NCBI GenBank assembly: GCA_947627285.1
Contig: CANQVL010000020.1
Coordinates: forward strand, 1-44,534
Length of the DNA stretch: 44,534 bases
Reading direction: 5' to 3'
From: an uncultured Oscillospiraceae bacterium
Lineage (GTDB): Bacteria; Bacillota; Clostridia; Oscillospirales; Oscillospiraceae
Below the pieces are notes generated by a model that saw only the letters and a list, made by a program, of their open reading frames with translations, was not told the DNA's origin and searched no databases. This document shows, in pieces, positions 1 to 7,523 of the stretch. Every line of letters begins with the position of its first letter. Within the stretch, counting starts at the first letter, position 1. Position numbers and translations under genes: made by a program.

Positions 1-29
1 CTTTTCGGCAGAAAAGCGGAACTATTGTG

Positions 30-182
30 TTAAAAACAATCGGGCACCTGTTCTATCAAAACAGGCGCCCGATTATGTTTGCGGAGCATGGAGTTGAATC
101 CTCCCACCGTGTCCCCCTCAAGCCCAGCCATGGACCCGCTGCGGTCAAGGATAAATACAAGCTCAGTAGTGTTGTTTGTCAT
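30..182 (-). pseudogene. Truncated von Willebrand factor A (vWA) domain gene, N-terminal remnant
   Basis: Encodes only 50 residues. The first 33 match the start of a vWA fold: beta-strand 1 with the metal-site (MIDAS) signature DRSGSM, then GLEGDTVGGFNSML. A full vWA domain needs about 180 residues. After FNSML the frame runs straight into a GC hairpin that looks like the gene's own terminator, so the simplest reading is an internal deletion that removed nearly all of the gene and kept its 3' end. Start ATG at 182 is chosen because AGGAGG lies 9 bases upstream; an in-frame ATG at 275 has no such site and overlaps the preceding gene. It follows the macro-like/HTH gene on the same strand, a pairing I recall from other Firmicutes. 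The ribosome binding site lies within a predicted hairpin (194-235). Probably non-functional. Confidence 0.7.
34..72 (-). terminator. Intrinsic terminator after the vWA remnant
   Basis: On the minus strand a stem CGGGCGCCTGTT pairs with AACAGGTGCCCG (one G-T pair) across a 7-base loop and is followed by ATTGTTTTTAA. It sits inside the last codons of the truncated vWA frame, which supports deletion of the gene body up to its terminator. Confidence 0.7.
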
Positions 183-192
183 TTTCAAATGA

Positions 193-235
193 CCTCCTTT
201 TTCTTTGATGGTCCCATGATACCAAAGAAAAGGAG
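193..235 (-). promoter_or_regulatory. Hairpin sequestering the vWA ribosome binding site
   Basis: On the minus strand CTCCTTTTCTTTG pairs with CAAAGAAAAAGGAG (one bulged A) around a 15-base loop. The 3' arm contains the GGAG of the ribosome binding site for the ATG at 182, so the structure could limit initiation. A second small hairpin (GTCGCTT/AAGCGAC, 244-260) lies just upstream. Seen only as base pairing; no functional evidence. Confidence 0.4.
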
Positions 236-271
236 ACGAGAGGTCGCTTTGGAAGCGACATTTTGAGGGGA

Positions 272-1096
272 TCACACTCCACCTAAAATCGGCAGGTCGT
301 AGGCAAAAAGCGTCTCATTGAGTGAAAATATGTCATAGTTTCCCGTGACGATGAAATATTCCACTATTATGTCCGCGCGGCTTGAGTGTGTCAGCGAGTA
401 GCCGGCGCGGGAGATCAGGTCCCGCGTGGCGTCCAGATCCAGCTCCAACGCGAAGGCAAGGGCGAGGGCCGTGGCCTTGGAGGGGCGGTAGGAGGGGTTG
501 GAGCGGATCTTGGAAAAGAGCTTCCTGTCGATATTCGCCCGCTTGTAAACCTCCGAGTCCTTCCTCCCGCTCTCGTCAATGAGCCTGAGAAGCGTTTCGG
601 AAAAGCCCGCGTCGGTACGCCTCAAAAGCTCCTCCAGCGCCGCCGGCTTTTCCTTGACAGCGCGGGCCGGCGCCGCCATTGGAGCGCAGGCGGCTATATT
701 TTGCATAAGGTCCACGCTGTGGCCCGCGCGGGAGTAGCTGCGCCCAAAAAGCCCGCCGTCGCCGCCGTGATAGCGGTTGGCTATGTACTCCGAGAGCTCC
801 CGCGTGAAGGCGCCCAACAGTGGGGTGGGCGGGACGTAGACGGTTATGCGCGCCTCCCGGTCGGCAAGGTAGATGCTCGCCGCCCTCACCGCGACCTTGA
901 GGGAGCCCTCCACGGAGAACCCCGCGTCCGTGCCGAAAAGCGGGACGGATACGCTGTGCCTCAGCGGTTTGTCCTCACGGGCAAAAAAGTCAAGGTACGC
1001 GGCGAGAAGCTCCGTCTCCCCCGCGCCCTGGGAGATTTCCGGCGCGCGGGGACATTCTATTTCACCGCGCTTCAGCTCGAGGGGCAACCGGCTCAC
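272..1096 (-). CDS. Macro-domain-like / HTH protein, 274 aa
   Basis: The C-terminal half (about 155-274) matches my memory of a conserved tail found on many Firmicute macro-domain proteins: FSETLLRLIDESG, VYKRANIDRKLFSKIRSNPSYRPSKATALALA, then LDLDATRDLISRAGYSL and VEYFIVTGNYDIF. It has the look of an XRE-like helix-turn-helix. The N-terminal part (about 45-110) resembles only the second half of a macro domain: SVPLFGTDAGF in place of the usual FPLISSG loop, then LKVAVRAASIYL. The first half, which holds the conserved ADP-ribose loops, appears missing, so catalytic ADP-ribose chemistry is doubtful. The start is GTG at 1096, giving a 4-base GTGA overlap with the bcp stop, so translation is probably coupled. 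Role unknown; it could be a regulator for the adjacent vWA protein. Confidence 0.6.
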   Translation of the reverse strand: MSRLPLELKRGEIECPRAPEISQGAGETELLAAYLDFFAREDKPLRHSVSVPLFGTDAGFSVEGSLKVAVRAASIYLADREARITVYVPPTPLLGAFTRELSEYIANRYHGGDGGLFGRSYSRAGHSVDLMQNIAACAPMAAPARAVKEKPAALEELLRRTDAGFSETLLRLIDESGRKDSEVYKRANIDRKLFSKIRSNPSYRPSKATALALAFALELDLDATRDLISRAGYSLTHSSRADIIVEYFIVTGNYDIFSLNETLFAYDLPILGGV

Positions 1097-1551
1097 CCCC
1101 TGAGGTAATCAAGTATCTCCGCGGCGTTGGTGTCGGGCTTCGCCTTGGGGAAGACCTTCTCGACGACGCCCTCGGGGGATATGACGAAGGTGGAGCGGAC
1201 CACGCCCATGGTCACCTTTCCGTAGTTTTTCTTCTCCTGCCACACGCCAAAGCCCTGAATCGCCTGAAGCTCCGGGTCGGAGAGAAGTATAAAGGGCAGG
1301 CCGTACTTTTCCGCGAATTTCACATGTGACGCCACGGAGTCCCGGCTTATGCCGATGACCGCGACGTCAAGGGTCTTGAAATCCTCATACGCCCCGGCAA
1401 AGGCACAGGCTTGCCGAGTACAGCCCGGCGTGTTGTCCTTGGGGTAAAAATACACCACGACCCGCCTTCCCCGGAAGGCGGAGAGGGTGACAGCGTTCCC
1501 GTCCTTGTCTGAAAGCGTAAAATCGGGCGCGACGGTCCCTTCGGTGAGCAT
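1093..1551 (-). CDS. bcp: Thiol peroxidase, Bcp/PrxQ-type peroxiredoxin
   Basis: A 152-residue atypical 2-Cys peroxiredoxin that reduces hydrogen peroxide and organic hydroperoxides in the cytoplasm using thioredoxin. The peroxidatic Cys44 and resolving Cys49 lie in TPGCTRQACAF, the five-residue spacing typical of the BCP alpha-2 type. The N-terminal APDFTLSDKDG and YFYPKDNTPGCT blocks and the later GVVRSTFVISPEG are diagnostic. Length is normal for the family. Start ATG at 1551 follows TAAGGAGG by 8 bases. A clear promoter lies upstream (-10 at 1587-1592). The next gene overlaps the stop codon by four bases, so the peroxidase and the macro-like/HTH protein form one transcript. Confidence 0.95.
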   Translation of the reverse strand: MLTEGTVAPDFTLSDKDGNAVTLSAFRGRRVVVYFYPKDNTPGCTRQACAFAGAYEDFKTLDVAVIGISRDSVASHVKFAEKYGLPFILLSDPELQAIQGFGVWQEKKNYGKVTMGVVRSTFVISPEGVVEKVFPKAKPDTNAAEILDYLRG

Positions 1552-1586
1552 TAAAATTCCTCCTTACGGAATATATTGATATGTTT

Positions 1587-1615
1587 ACTATACTACAACC
1601 GCGCCCAAATGTCAA
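1587..1615 (-). promoter_or_regulatory. Promoter of bcp
   Basis: On the minus strand TTGACA (1610-1615) and TATAGT (1587-1592) are separated by 17 bases, about 35 bases upstream of the bcp start codon. Confidence 0.75.
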
Positions 1616-1638
1616 AGCCGCCCGATTTTGCCCTTTTG

Positions 1639-1676
1639 TTGACAAAAAGTGAAGATTTTAATAAATTTTTTATAAT
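1639..1676 (+). promoter_or_regulatory. Probable promoter region of the LtaS-like gene
   Basis: TTGACA at 1639-1644 and a perfect TATAAT at 1671-1676 are both present but 26 bases apart, too far for one promoter. TAAATT at 1662 would pair with the -35 at 17 bases. The stretch is very AT-rich and divergent from the bcp promoter; the exact -10 is uncertain. Confidence 0.45.
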
Positions 1677-1747
1677 ATAACCGTTGAAACCGGTATTGGA
1701 GTTTGCTATTATAGGGGGCGCAAAATCCTTTTCAGAGGTGCCTGATC

Positions 1748-3796
1748 ATGAAAAATCCTTTTTGGGGGAAAAAGCCGTTAAAGAGCCTTGCCGCGTGGCT
1801 GGGGCGGGAGCTGGACAGCCACCCGGTCATTTATACGGTGTGCCTGGCGTTTGCCGTCACGCTCGTCATAGAGATGGCGTCCCGCCACTCTGTTTGGAGG
1901 GGCGTCGTATTCCTCTTTACCCACCCCCTCAACTACCTCACAGGTATGCTCATCGTCCTTTCCACCCTGTCGCTGGCGCATCTCTTCAAAAAGAGGACGT
2001 TTTTCCTTGCGCTTATCTCCGGCGTGTGGCTTATTTTCGGGCTTGTCAACGCCGTGATGCTCTTTTTCCGTGTCACCCCCTTCGGGACCTTCGACTTTAC
2101 GCTGCTGCCCTCGGTGTTCACCATTTTCCCCACGTACCTGGAGGTGTGGCAGATGGTGCTCATAGCCCTGGGGATACTGTGTATCCCGGCGCTTTTCACG
2201 CTGGTGTACGTAAGGTCCCGCAAGACGCCGGTAAATTTCCGGGTGACCGGCGTGCTGATAGCCGGCTCCGTGCTCCTGGCTGTGGGCGCGTACAGCCTCA
2301 CAGTCGTGGGACATGAGGACACGCGGGAGGAGACCTTCTCCAACATCGCCGAGGCGTACAATACCTACGGCTTCGTGTACTGCTTCACCACCGGCGCGGT
2401 GGACAGGGGCGTTTCAAAGCCGGAATACTACTCCCGCCCGTCGGTAAACTGGCTGGTGGGAAATCTGGAGGAGACGGAAAACGCCCCGGGGAGACCGAAT
2501 ATAATAATGGTCCAGCTGGAGTCCTTCTTTGACGTGAGCTACCTGGACGACGTGGAGTACGACGAGAACCCCATTCCCAACTTCACAAGGCTCAAGGACA
2601 GCTGCACCTCCGGCTTCCTCATCGTCCCCTCGGTGGGCGCGGGCACCGCCAACACGGAGTTTGAGGTGCTCTCCGGCATGAGCCTGGACTTTTTCGGAAT
2701 GGGCGAGTACCCCTACAAGACCATCCTTCGTGAGGAGGCGTGCGAGACCGTGGCGCGGGACCTGGCGACTCTGGGCTACACCGGCACCGCGATACATAAC
2801 AACACCGGCACCTTCTACGGCAGAAACGAGGTGTTTGCCCAGCTGGGCTTTGACTACTTCGTGCCCATCGAATATATGGACAATGTGGACTACAACCCCA
2901 TCGGCTGGTGCAGGGACGAGATACTCACCGGCGAGATTATAAAGGCGCTGGACGCCACACAGGGCAGGGACTTTGTGTTTACCATCACCGTCCAGGGCCA
3001 CGGGAAGTACCAGCGGGGCGTGGACAGCGAGGACATGGAGAAGCTGGACGTCACCTGGGCGACCGACCCCGAGGAGGAGGGGGCTCTCGCCTATTACATG
3101 AGCCAGCTCCATGAGACGGACGAGTTCATCGGCGAGCTCACCAACGCCCTTTCAAGGCGCGCTGAGCCCACCGTCCTTGTGCTTTACGGCGACCACCTGC
3201 CCAGCTTCTCAATAGGCTCCGAGCAGCTGAAAAACGGGGACATTTTTGAGACGGAGTACGTCGTCTGGTCCAATTTCGCCCTCCCCGAGGATGACGGGGA
3301 CCTTTACGCCTATCAGCTCTACTCCAAGGTCCTTGAGGAGCTGGAGCTCAGCCCCGGCCTTTTGACCCGCTACCACCAGCAGATGTGGGGCACGGAGGAC
3401 TACATGGAGGGTCTGGAGCTTTTGGAGCACGATATGCTCTACGGCGAGTTCTACTGCTACGGCGGCTCCAACCCCTACACCGCCACCGACCTTCGCATGG
3501 GCGTTGAGCCAGTGGTCATCACCGGCTGGAAGGTGGACGGGGACCTCCTGCACGTCTACGGCAGGAATTTCACCGACTGGAGCGTCGTCGCCATTGACGG
3601 AAAGAGCCTGGAGACGCTCAGGGCGGGGAAAAATGAGCTGACAGCGCCGGCGGAGGAGCTTTTGGACCCGGACGCCTTTGAAAAGGGCAGCAGGGTCATC
3701 ACCGTCCGCCAGGTGACCTCCGAGGGCTTCACCCTGGGCGAGTCCGTGGGCGTGAGAGTGGATAACTATTCGGAAATAGAGAATAAAAATTCATGA
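1748..3796 (+). CDS. LtaS-type sulfatase-fold membrane enzyme (lipoteichoic acid synthase family)
   Basis: A 682-residue protein with five N-terminal membrane helices (about 28-45, 60-80, 84-108, 135-155, 166-186) followed by an extracellular alkaline-phosphatase/sulfatase domain. The metal site is visible: NIIMVQLESF with Glu258, the nucleophile Thr300 in VGAGTANTEFE, ITVQGHG, and LYGDHLPS near residue 480. These match glycerol-phosphate transferases that polymerise lipoteichoic acid from phosphatidylglycerol at the outer membrane face. A C-terminal extension of about 90 residues after the catalytic domain (GWKVDGDLLHVYGRNFTDW) looks like a small beta domain. Start ATG at 1748 has AGAGGTG upstream. 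It stands alone with a probable own promoter. Related enzymes also modify other glycans, so the exact acceptor is inferred. Confidence 0.88.
   Translation: MKNPFWGKKPLKSLAAWLGRELDSHPVIYTVCLAFAVTLVIEMASRHSVWRGVVFLFTHPLNYLTGMLIVLSTLSLAHLFKKRTFFLALISGVWLIFGLVNAVMLFFRVTPFGTFDFTLLPSVFTIFPTYLEVWQMVLIALGILCIPALFTLVYVRSRKTPVNFRVTGVLIAGSVLLAVGAYSLTVVGHEDTREETFSNIAEAYNTYGFVYCFTTGAVDRGVSKPEYYSRPSVNWLVGNLEETENAPGRPNIIMVQLESFFDVSYLDDVEYDENPIPNFTRLKDSCTSGFLIVPSVGAGTANTEFEVLSGMSLDFFGMGEYPYKTILREEACETVARDLATLGYTGTAIHNNTGTFYGRNEVFAQLGFDYFVPIEYMDNVDYNPIGWCRDEILTGEIIKALDATQGRDFVFTITVQGHGKYQRGVDSEDMEKLDVTWATDPEEEGALAYYMSQLHETDEFIGELTNALSRRAEPTVLVLYGDHLPSFSIGSEQLKNGDIFETEYVVWSNFALPEDDGDLYAYQLYSKVLEELELSPGLLTRYHQQMWGTEDYMEGLELLEHDMLYGEFYCYGGSNPYTATDLRMGVEPVVITGWKVDGDLLHVYGRNFTDWSVVAIDGKSLETLRAGKNELTAPAEELLDPDAFEKGSRVITVRQVTSEGFTLGESVGVRVDNYSEIENKNS
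3778..3796 (+). promoter_or_regulatory. Candidate ArgR box upstream of argG (distal)
   Basis: GAATAAAAATTCA at 3781-3793 is a near-perfect palindrome; on the minus strand it reads CATGAATTTTTATTC. It matches the Bacillus ARG box consensus CATGAATAAAAATKCAAK at most positions. It overlaps the stop codon of the upstream gene and lies about 110 bases before the argG promoter, a spacing compatible with looping to a promoter-proximal box. Confidence 0.5.
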
Positions 3797-3892
3797 CTCA
3801 ACGCCGCGCGGACCCGGTACATTACAAAATTACACAAAAAGACGAATGGATTTGCCAGGACCTTCGTTTCTCCTACAAATCTCGCCGGATAG

Positions 3893-3909
3893 ATGAATAA
3901 ACCTTGACT
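3893..3909 (+). promoter_or_regulatory. Candidate ArgR box overlapping the argG -35 (proximal)
   Basis: ATGAATAAACCTTGACT keeps one perfect half site (TGAAT) and a degenerate second half. It overlaps the -35 hexamer of the argG promoter, where ArgR binding would repress. Weaker than the distal box on its own. Confidence 0.4.
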
Positions 3910-3932
3910 TTTCAGGGAAAAAGCCCCATAAT
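3904..3932 (+). promoter_or_regulatory. Promoter of the arginine operon
   Basis: TTGACT (3904-3909), 17 bases, CATAAT (3927-3932). It lies 36 bases upstream of the argG start codon and directly precedes an AT-rich leader with the ribosome binding site GGAGG. Confidence 0.65.
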
Positions 3933-3968
3933 TGACCTATAAAAAATATATATTCGGAGGACATACAT

Positions 3969-5195
3969 ATGCCTGACACCAAGATCAAAAAGATAGCTCT
4001 CGCCTATTCCGGCGGGCTTGATACATCCATCATCATCCCCTGGCTCAAGGAGAACTACCCGGGCTGTGAAATAATCGCTGTCTGCGGCGACGTGGGGCAG
4101 GGGAGCGAGAACGAGGGGCTGGAGGAGAAGGCGAAGAAGACCGGCGCCTCCAAGCTCTACATCGAGGACCTGACCGACGAATTTGTGAATGACTTTATCA
4201 TCCCCACAATGAAGGCGGGCGCGATATATGAGGACTACCTTCTGGGCACCTCCATGGCCCGCCCCGTGATTGCCAAGAGGCTCGCCGAGATAGCCCTGAA
4301 GGAGGGCTGTGACGCCATCGCCCACGGCTGCACCGGCAAGGGCAACGACCAGGTCCGCTTTGAGCTGACGCTGAAGCACTTCGCCCCCGGCGTGAAGATA
4401 ATCGCCCCCTGGCGCGTCTGGGACATAAAGTCCAGGGACGAGGAGATCGACTTTGCCGAGGCGCACAAGGTCCCGCTGAAAATAAGCCGGGAGACCAACT
4501 ACTCCAAGGACAAGAATATGTGGCACCTCTCCCATGAGGGGCTGGACCTGGAGGACACCGGCAACGAGCCCCAGTACGAAAAGCCGGGCTTTCTGGAGAT
4601 GGGCGTCTCGCCCGTGGACGCCCCTGACAGCCCCACATACGTGGAGATAGAGTTTGAAAAGGGCGTGCCCGTGGCGATAGACGGCGAGAAAAAGTCCGCC
4701 AAGGAGATAATCTACAGGCTCAACGAGCTGGGCGGCGCCAACGGCATAGGGCTTCTTGACATCGTGGAGAACCGCCTTGTGGGAATGAAGTGCCGCGGCG
4801 TATATGAGACCCCCGGCGGCACCGTGCTTTACGCGGCGCACAAATACCTGGAGACGGTGTGCCTCGATAAGATGACCCAGCACGAAAAGCAGAAGCTCTC
4901 CGTCACCTTCGCGGAGCTCGTCTACAACGGACAGTGGTACACCCCCATGCGCGAGGCGCTCTCCGCCTTTGTGGACAAGACCCAGGAGCGGGTCACCGGC
5001 AAGGTGCGGCTCAAGCTCTACAAGGGCAACATCATCAAGGCCGGCGTGTGGAGCGACTGGAGCCTCTACTCCGACGAGCTTGCCACCTTCGGCGCCTCGG
5101 ATTACGACCAGAAGGATTCCGCGGGCTTCATCAACCTCTACGGCCTGCCCATCTCCGTCCAGGCGGCGGTGGACAAAAAGAACGGGATAAAATGA
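3969..5195 (+). CDS. argG: Argininosuccinate synthase
   Basis: Catalyses ATP-dependent condensation of citrulline with aspartate, the penultimate step of arginine synthesis. The 408-residue length is typical. The N-terminal nucleotide-binding signature AYSGGLDTS (residues 12-20) is present, followed by the family blocks [13 protein letters not shown] and [13 protein letters not shown], and the late GVYETPGGT. Start ATG at 3969 follows TTCGGAGG by seven bases. It is the first gene of the arg cluster, with a promoter at 3904-3932 and two candidate ArgR boxes. argH starts nine bases after its stop, with the argH ribosome binding site just beyond the stop codon. No anomalies seen. Confidence 0.98.
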   Translation: MPDTKIKKIALAYSGGLDTSIIIPWLKENYPGCEIIAVCGDVGQGSENEGLEEKAKKTGASKLYIEDLTDEFVNDFIIPTMKAGAIYEDYLLGTSMARPVIAKRLAEIALKEGCDAIAHGCTGKGNDQVRFELTLKHFAPGVKIIAPWRVWDIKSRDEEIDFAEAHKVPLKISRETNYSKDKNMWHLSHEGLDLEDTGNEPQYEKPGFLEMGVSPVDAPDSPTYVEIEFEKGVPVAIDGEKKSAKEIIYRLNELGGANGIGLLDIVENRLVGMKCRGVYETPGGTVLYAAHKYLETVCLDKMTQHEKQKLSVTFAELVYNGQWYTPMREALSAFVDKTQERVTGKVRLKLYKGNIIKAGVWSDWSLYSDELATFGASDYDQKDSAGFINLYGLPISVQAAVDKKNGIK

Positions 5196-5204
5196 GGAGC
5201 TGTT

Positions 5205-6578
5205 ATGGCAAAGCTTTGGGCTGGATTGGCTGACGGCTCCATCGACGCCGCCGCCGAGGACTTCAACCGCTCAATAAGAGTGGACTCCCGCATGTACCGG
5301 CAGGACATTGCCGGCTCTGTCGCCCACGCCAAAATGCTGGCGGCACAAAATATAATCTCACCCCAGGACGCCGAGGCCATTGTCAATGGCCTCAACGGCA
5401 TTTTATCGGATATTGACGCGGGCAGGCTCAAAATTGACCCGGAGGCGGAGGACATACACACCTTCATAGAGCAGACCCTGACGGAGCGCATCGGCGAGCC
5501 GGGAAAGCGCCTCCACACCGCCCGAAGCCGCAACGACCAGGTGGCGCTGGACGTGAGGATGTACCTCAGGGAGCGCGCCGGGCACACAAAATCGCTTTTG
5601 AAGGGGCTCATGGGCGCCCTGTGCGACCGGGCTGAGGAGACAAAAAGCGCGGTCATGCCGGGGTACACGCACCTCCAAAGGGCACAGCCCGTGACCATGG
5701 GGCACCACCTTATGGCCTACGCCATGATGTTCTCCCGCGACCTGGGAAGGCTGACCGACGCCTCGGAAAGAATGAACTCCTCGCCCATCGGCTGCTGCGC
5801 CCTTGCGGGGACCACCTACGACACTGACCGCCGCTTCGAGGCGGAGCTTCTGGGCTTTGACGGCGTCGCCGAAAACTCCCTGGACGGGGTGTCCGACAGG
5901 GACTTCTGCGTGGAGCTTGGCGCGGCTCTGGCGCTCATCATGACCCACCTTTCAAGGCTCTCCGAGGAGCTTATCCTCTGGTCGAGCTGGGAGTTTAAAT
6001 TCATCGAGCTCTCCTCCGCCTACTCCACCGGCTCCTCCATCATGCCCCAGAAGAAAAATCCGGACATGGCGGAGCTGACCCGGGGCAAGACCGGCAGGGT
6101 GTACGGGGATCTTATGGCGCTCCTCACAATGCTGAAGGGCCTGCCGCTGGCGTACAACAAGGATATGCAGGAGGACAAGGAGCTCATATTTGACGCCTTC
6201 GACACCGTTGACGCCTGCCTCACAGTCTGCGCGCCGATGGTGGGGACCATGACCTTCAAGCCGGAAAATATGCGCCGCGCCGCGGCCGCCGGCTTCATAA
6301 ACGCCACGGACCTGGCGGACTGGCTGGTGGGGAAGGGGATGCCCTTCCGCACCGCCTACAAGCTCACCGGCGAGCTCGTCGCCGAGTGCACCGCAAAAGG
6401 CACAACGCTTGAGGAGCTGCCTCTGGAGGCGTACAGGGCGAAGAGCGAGCTGTTTGACGAGACGCTTTACGACGCCATCAATATCGACACCTGCCTCCTT
6501 CGCCGCACCTCCTACGGCGGCCCCACCCCCGAAAGCGTGGAGCGGCAGATCGGTCTTATAAAGGGGCTGATAAAATGA
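5205..6578 (+). CDS. argH: Argininosuccinate lyase
   Basis: Splits argininosuccinate into arginine and fumarate, the last step of the pathway. The 457-residue protein carries the fumarase/aspartase superfamily signature GSSIMPQKKNPDMAE (residues 276-290), with the catalytic serine in the SS pair, plus HTARSRNDQ (104-112) and GYTHLQRAQP (153-162) holding His156. Start ATG at 5205 has GAGGAG about eight bases upstream. The stop codon overlaps the argC start by four bases (ATGA), indicating coupling. Typical length and composition. Confidence 0.98.
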   Translation: MAKLWAGLADGSIDAAAEDFNRSIRVDSRMYRQDIAGSVAHAKMLAAQNIISPQDAEAIVNGLNGILSDIDAGRLKIDPEAEDIHTFIEQTLTERIGEPGKRLHTARSRNDQVALDVRMYLRERAGHTKSLLKGLMGALCDRAEETKSAVMPGYTHLQRAQPVTMGHHLMAYAMMFSRDLGRLTDASERMNSSPIGCCALAGTTYDTDRRFEAELLGFDGVAENSLDGVSDRDFCVELGAALALIMTHLSRLSEELILWSSWEFKFIELSSAYSTGSSIMPQKKNPDMAELTRGKTGRVYGDLMALLTMLKGLPLAYNKDMQEDKELIFDAFDTVDACLTVCAPMVGTMTFKPENMRRAAAAGFINATDLADWLVGKGMPFRTAYKLTGELVAECTAKGTTLEELPLEAYRAKSELFDETLYDAINIDTCLLRRTSYGGPTPESVERQIGLIKGLIK

Positions 6579-7507
6579 AAATCTACATCGACGGCTCCGC
6601 CGGGACCACCGGATTGCAGATATATGAGCGGCTGGCGGAGAGGAAGGATATTGAGCTTCTGACCCTCCCGGACGGGCTGAGGAAGGACGCCTCCGCCCGC
6701 CGGGACGCGCTGAACAGCTGTGACATCACCTTTTTGTGCCTGCCCGACGACGCGGCGCGGGAGGCGGTGGGAATGATAGAAAACCCCAATGTGCGGGTGA
6801 TAGACGCCTCCACCGCCCACCGCACGGCGGAGGGCTGGGCATACGGCTTTCCGGAGCTTTCGGAGGACCGGCGCGCCGCCATTGAGAGGGGCAAGCGCAT
6901 AGCAAACCCCGGCTGTCACGCCACGGGCTTCATCGCCTGCGTCTACCCCCTTGTGAAGCTGGGGCTCGTCCCGGCGGACTACCCATTCACCTGCTTCTCC
7001 CTCACCGGCTACTCCGGCGGAGGAAAAAAGATGATCGCGGACTATGAAAATTCGGAAAAACCAACAGGGCTCAGCTCGCCCAGGATCTACGCCCTCACCC
7101 AACAGCACAAGCACCTCTCCGAGATGCAAACAATCTGCGGGCTCACCCGCGCGCCCGTGTTTTCGCCCATAGTTGACGACTACTACAAGGGCATGGCCAC
7201 CACCGTCACCCTCCACTTAGACCTTCTGCCGGGCCGTCAGACCGCCAAAACCGTCCGGGAGGCGCTGGACGGCTGGTATCAATATCAGCGCCTCATCAAC
7301 GTCGCCCCCCTCAACTGGGGCACCCCCATGATCGACGCCAACGCCTTCGCCGGCAGGGACGATTTGATGCTGATAGTCTCCGGCAGCGACGAGCGCGTCA
7401 CCGTCACCGCCCTTTTTGACAACCTGGGCAAGGGCGCCTCGGGCGCGGCGGTCCAGAATATGAACCTCCTGATGGGCGCCGACGAGCTCACGGGGCTGAA
7501 TGTGTAA
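6575..7507 (+). CDS. argC: N-acetyl-gamma-glutamyl-phosphate reductase, short (type 2) form
   Basis: Reduces N-acetylglutamyl phosphate to the semialdehyde with NADPH, the third step of ornithine synthesis. At 310 residues it belongs to the less common short class: it starts KIYIDGSAGTTGLQIYERL rather than the longer GATGYxG form, and has the catalytic Cys114 in NPGCHATGF. The segment FSLTGYSGGGKKMIADYE is also characteristic. Start ATG at 6575 overlaps argH by four bases. argJ follows after 16 bases. Its pairing with the bifunctional argJ and the argBDF genes supports the role. Confidence 0.93.
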   Translation: MKIYIDGSAGTTGLQIYERLAERKDIELLTLPDGLRKDASARRDALNSCDITFLCLPDDAAREAVGMIENPNVRVIDASTAHRTAEGWAYGFPELSEDRRAAIERGKRIANPGCHATGFIACVYPLVKLGLVPADYPFTCFSLTGYSGGGKKMIADYENSEKPTGLSSPRIYALTQQHKHLSEMQTICGLTRAPVFSPIVDDYYKGMATTVTLHLDLLPGRQTAKTVREALDGWYQYQRLINVAPLNWGTPMIDANAFAGRDDLMLIVSGSDERVTVTALFDNLGKGASGAAVQNMNLLMGADELTGLNV

Positions 7508-7523
7508 GACAGGAGAAAAGGAT

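Noticed and set aside
386-1108. Long plus-strand frame opposite the macro-like/HTH gene
   Set aside because: Shadow frame caused by high third-position GC; arginine/glycine-rich, no family likeness, no ribosome binding site.
3912-4883. 323-codon minus-strand frame opposite argG, and similar long frames opposite argH, argB, argD, argF and the BMP gene
   Set aside because: Opposite-strand shadows of GC-rich genes; no start signal and composition (His/Val/Leu/Gly-rich) typical of such shadows.
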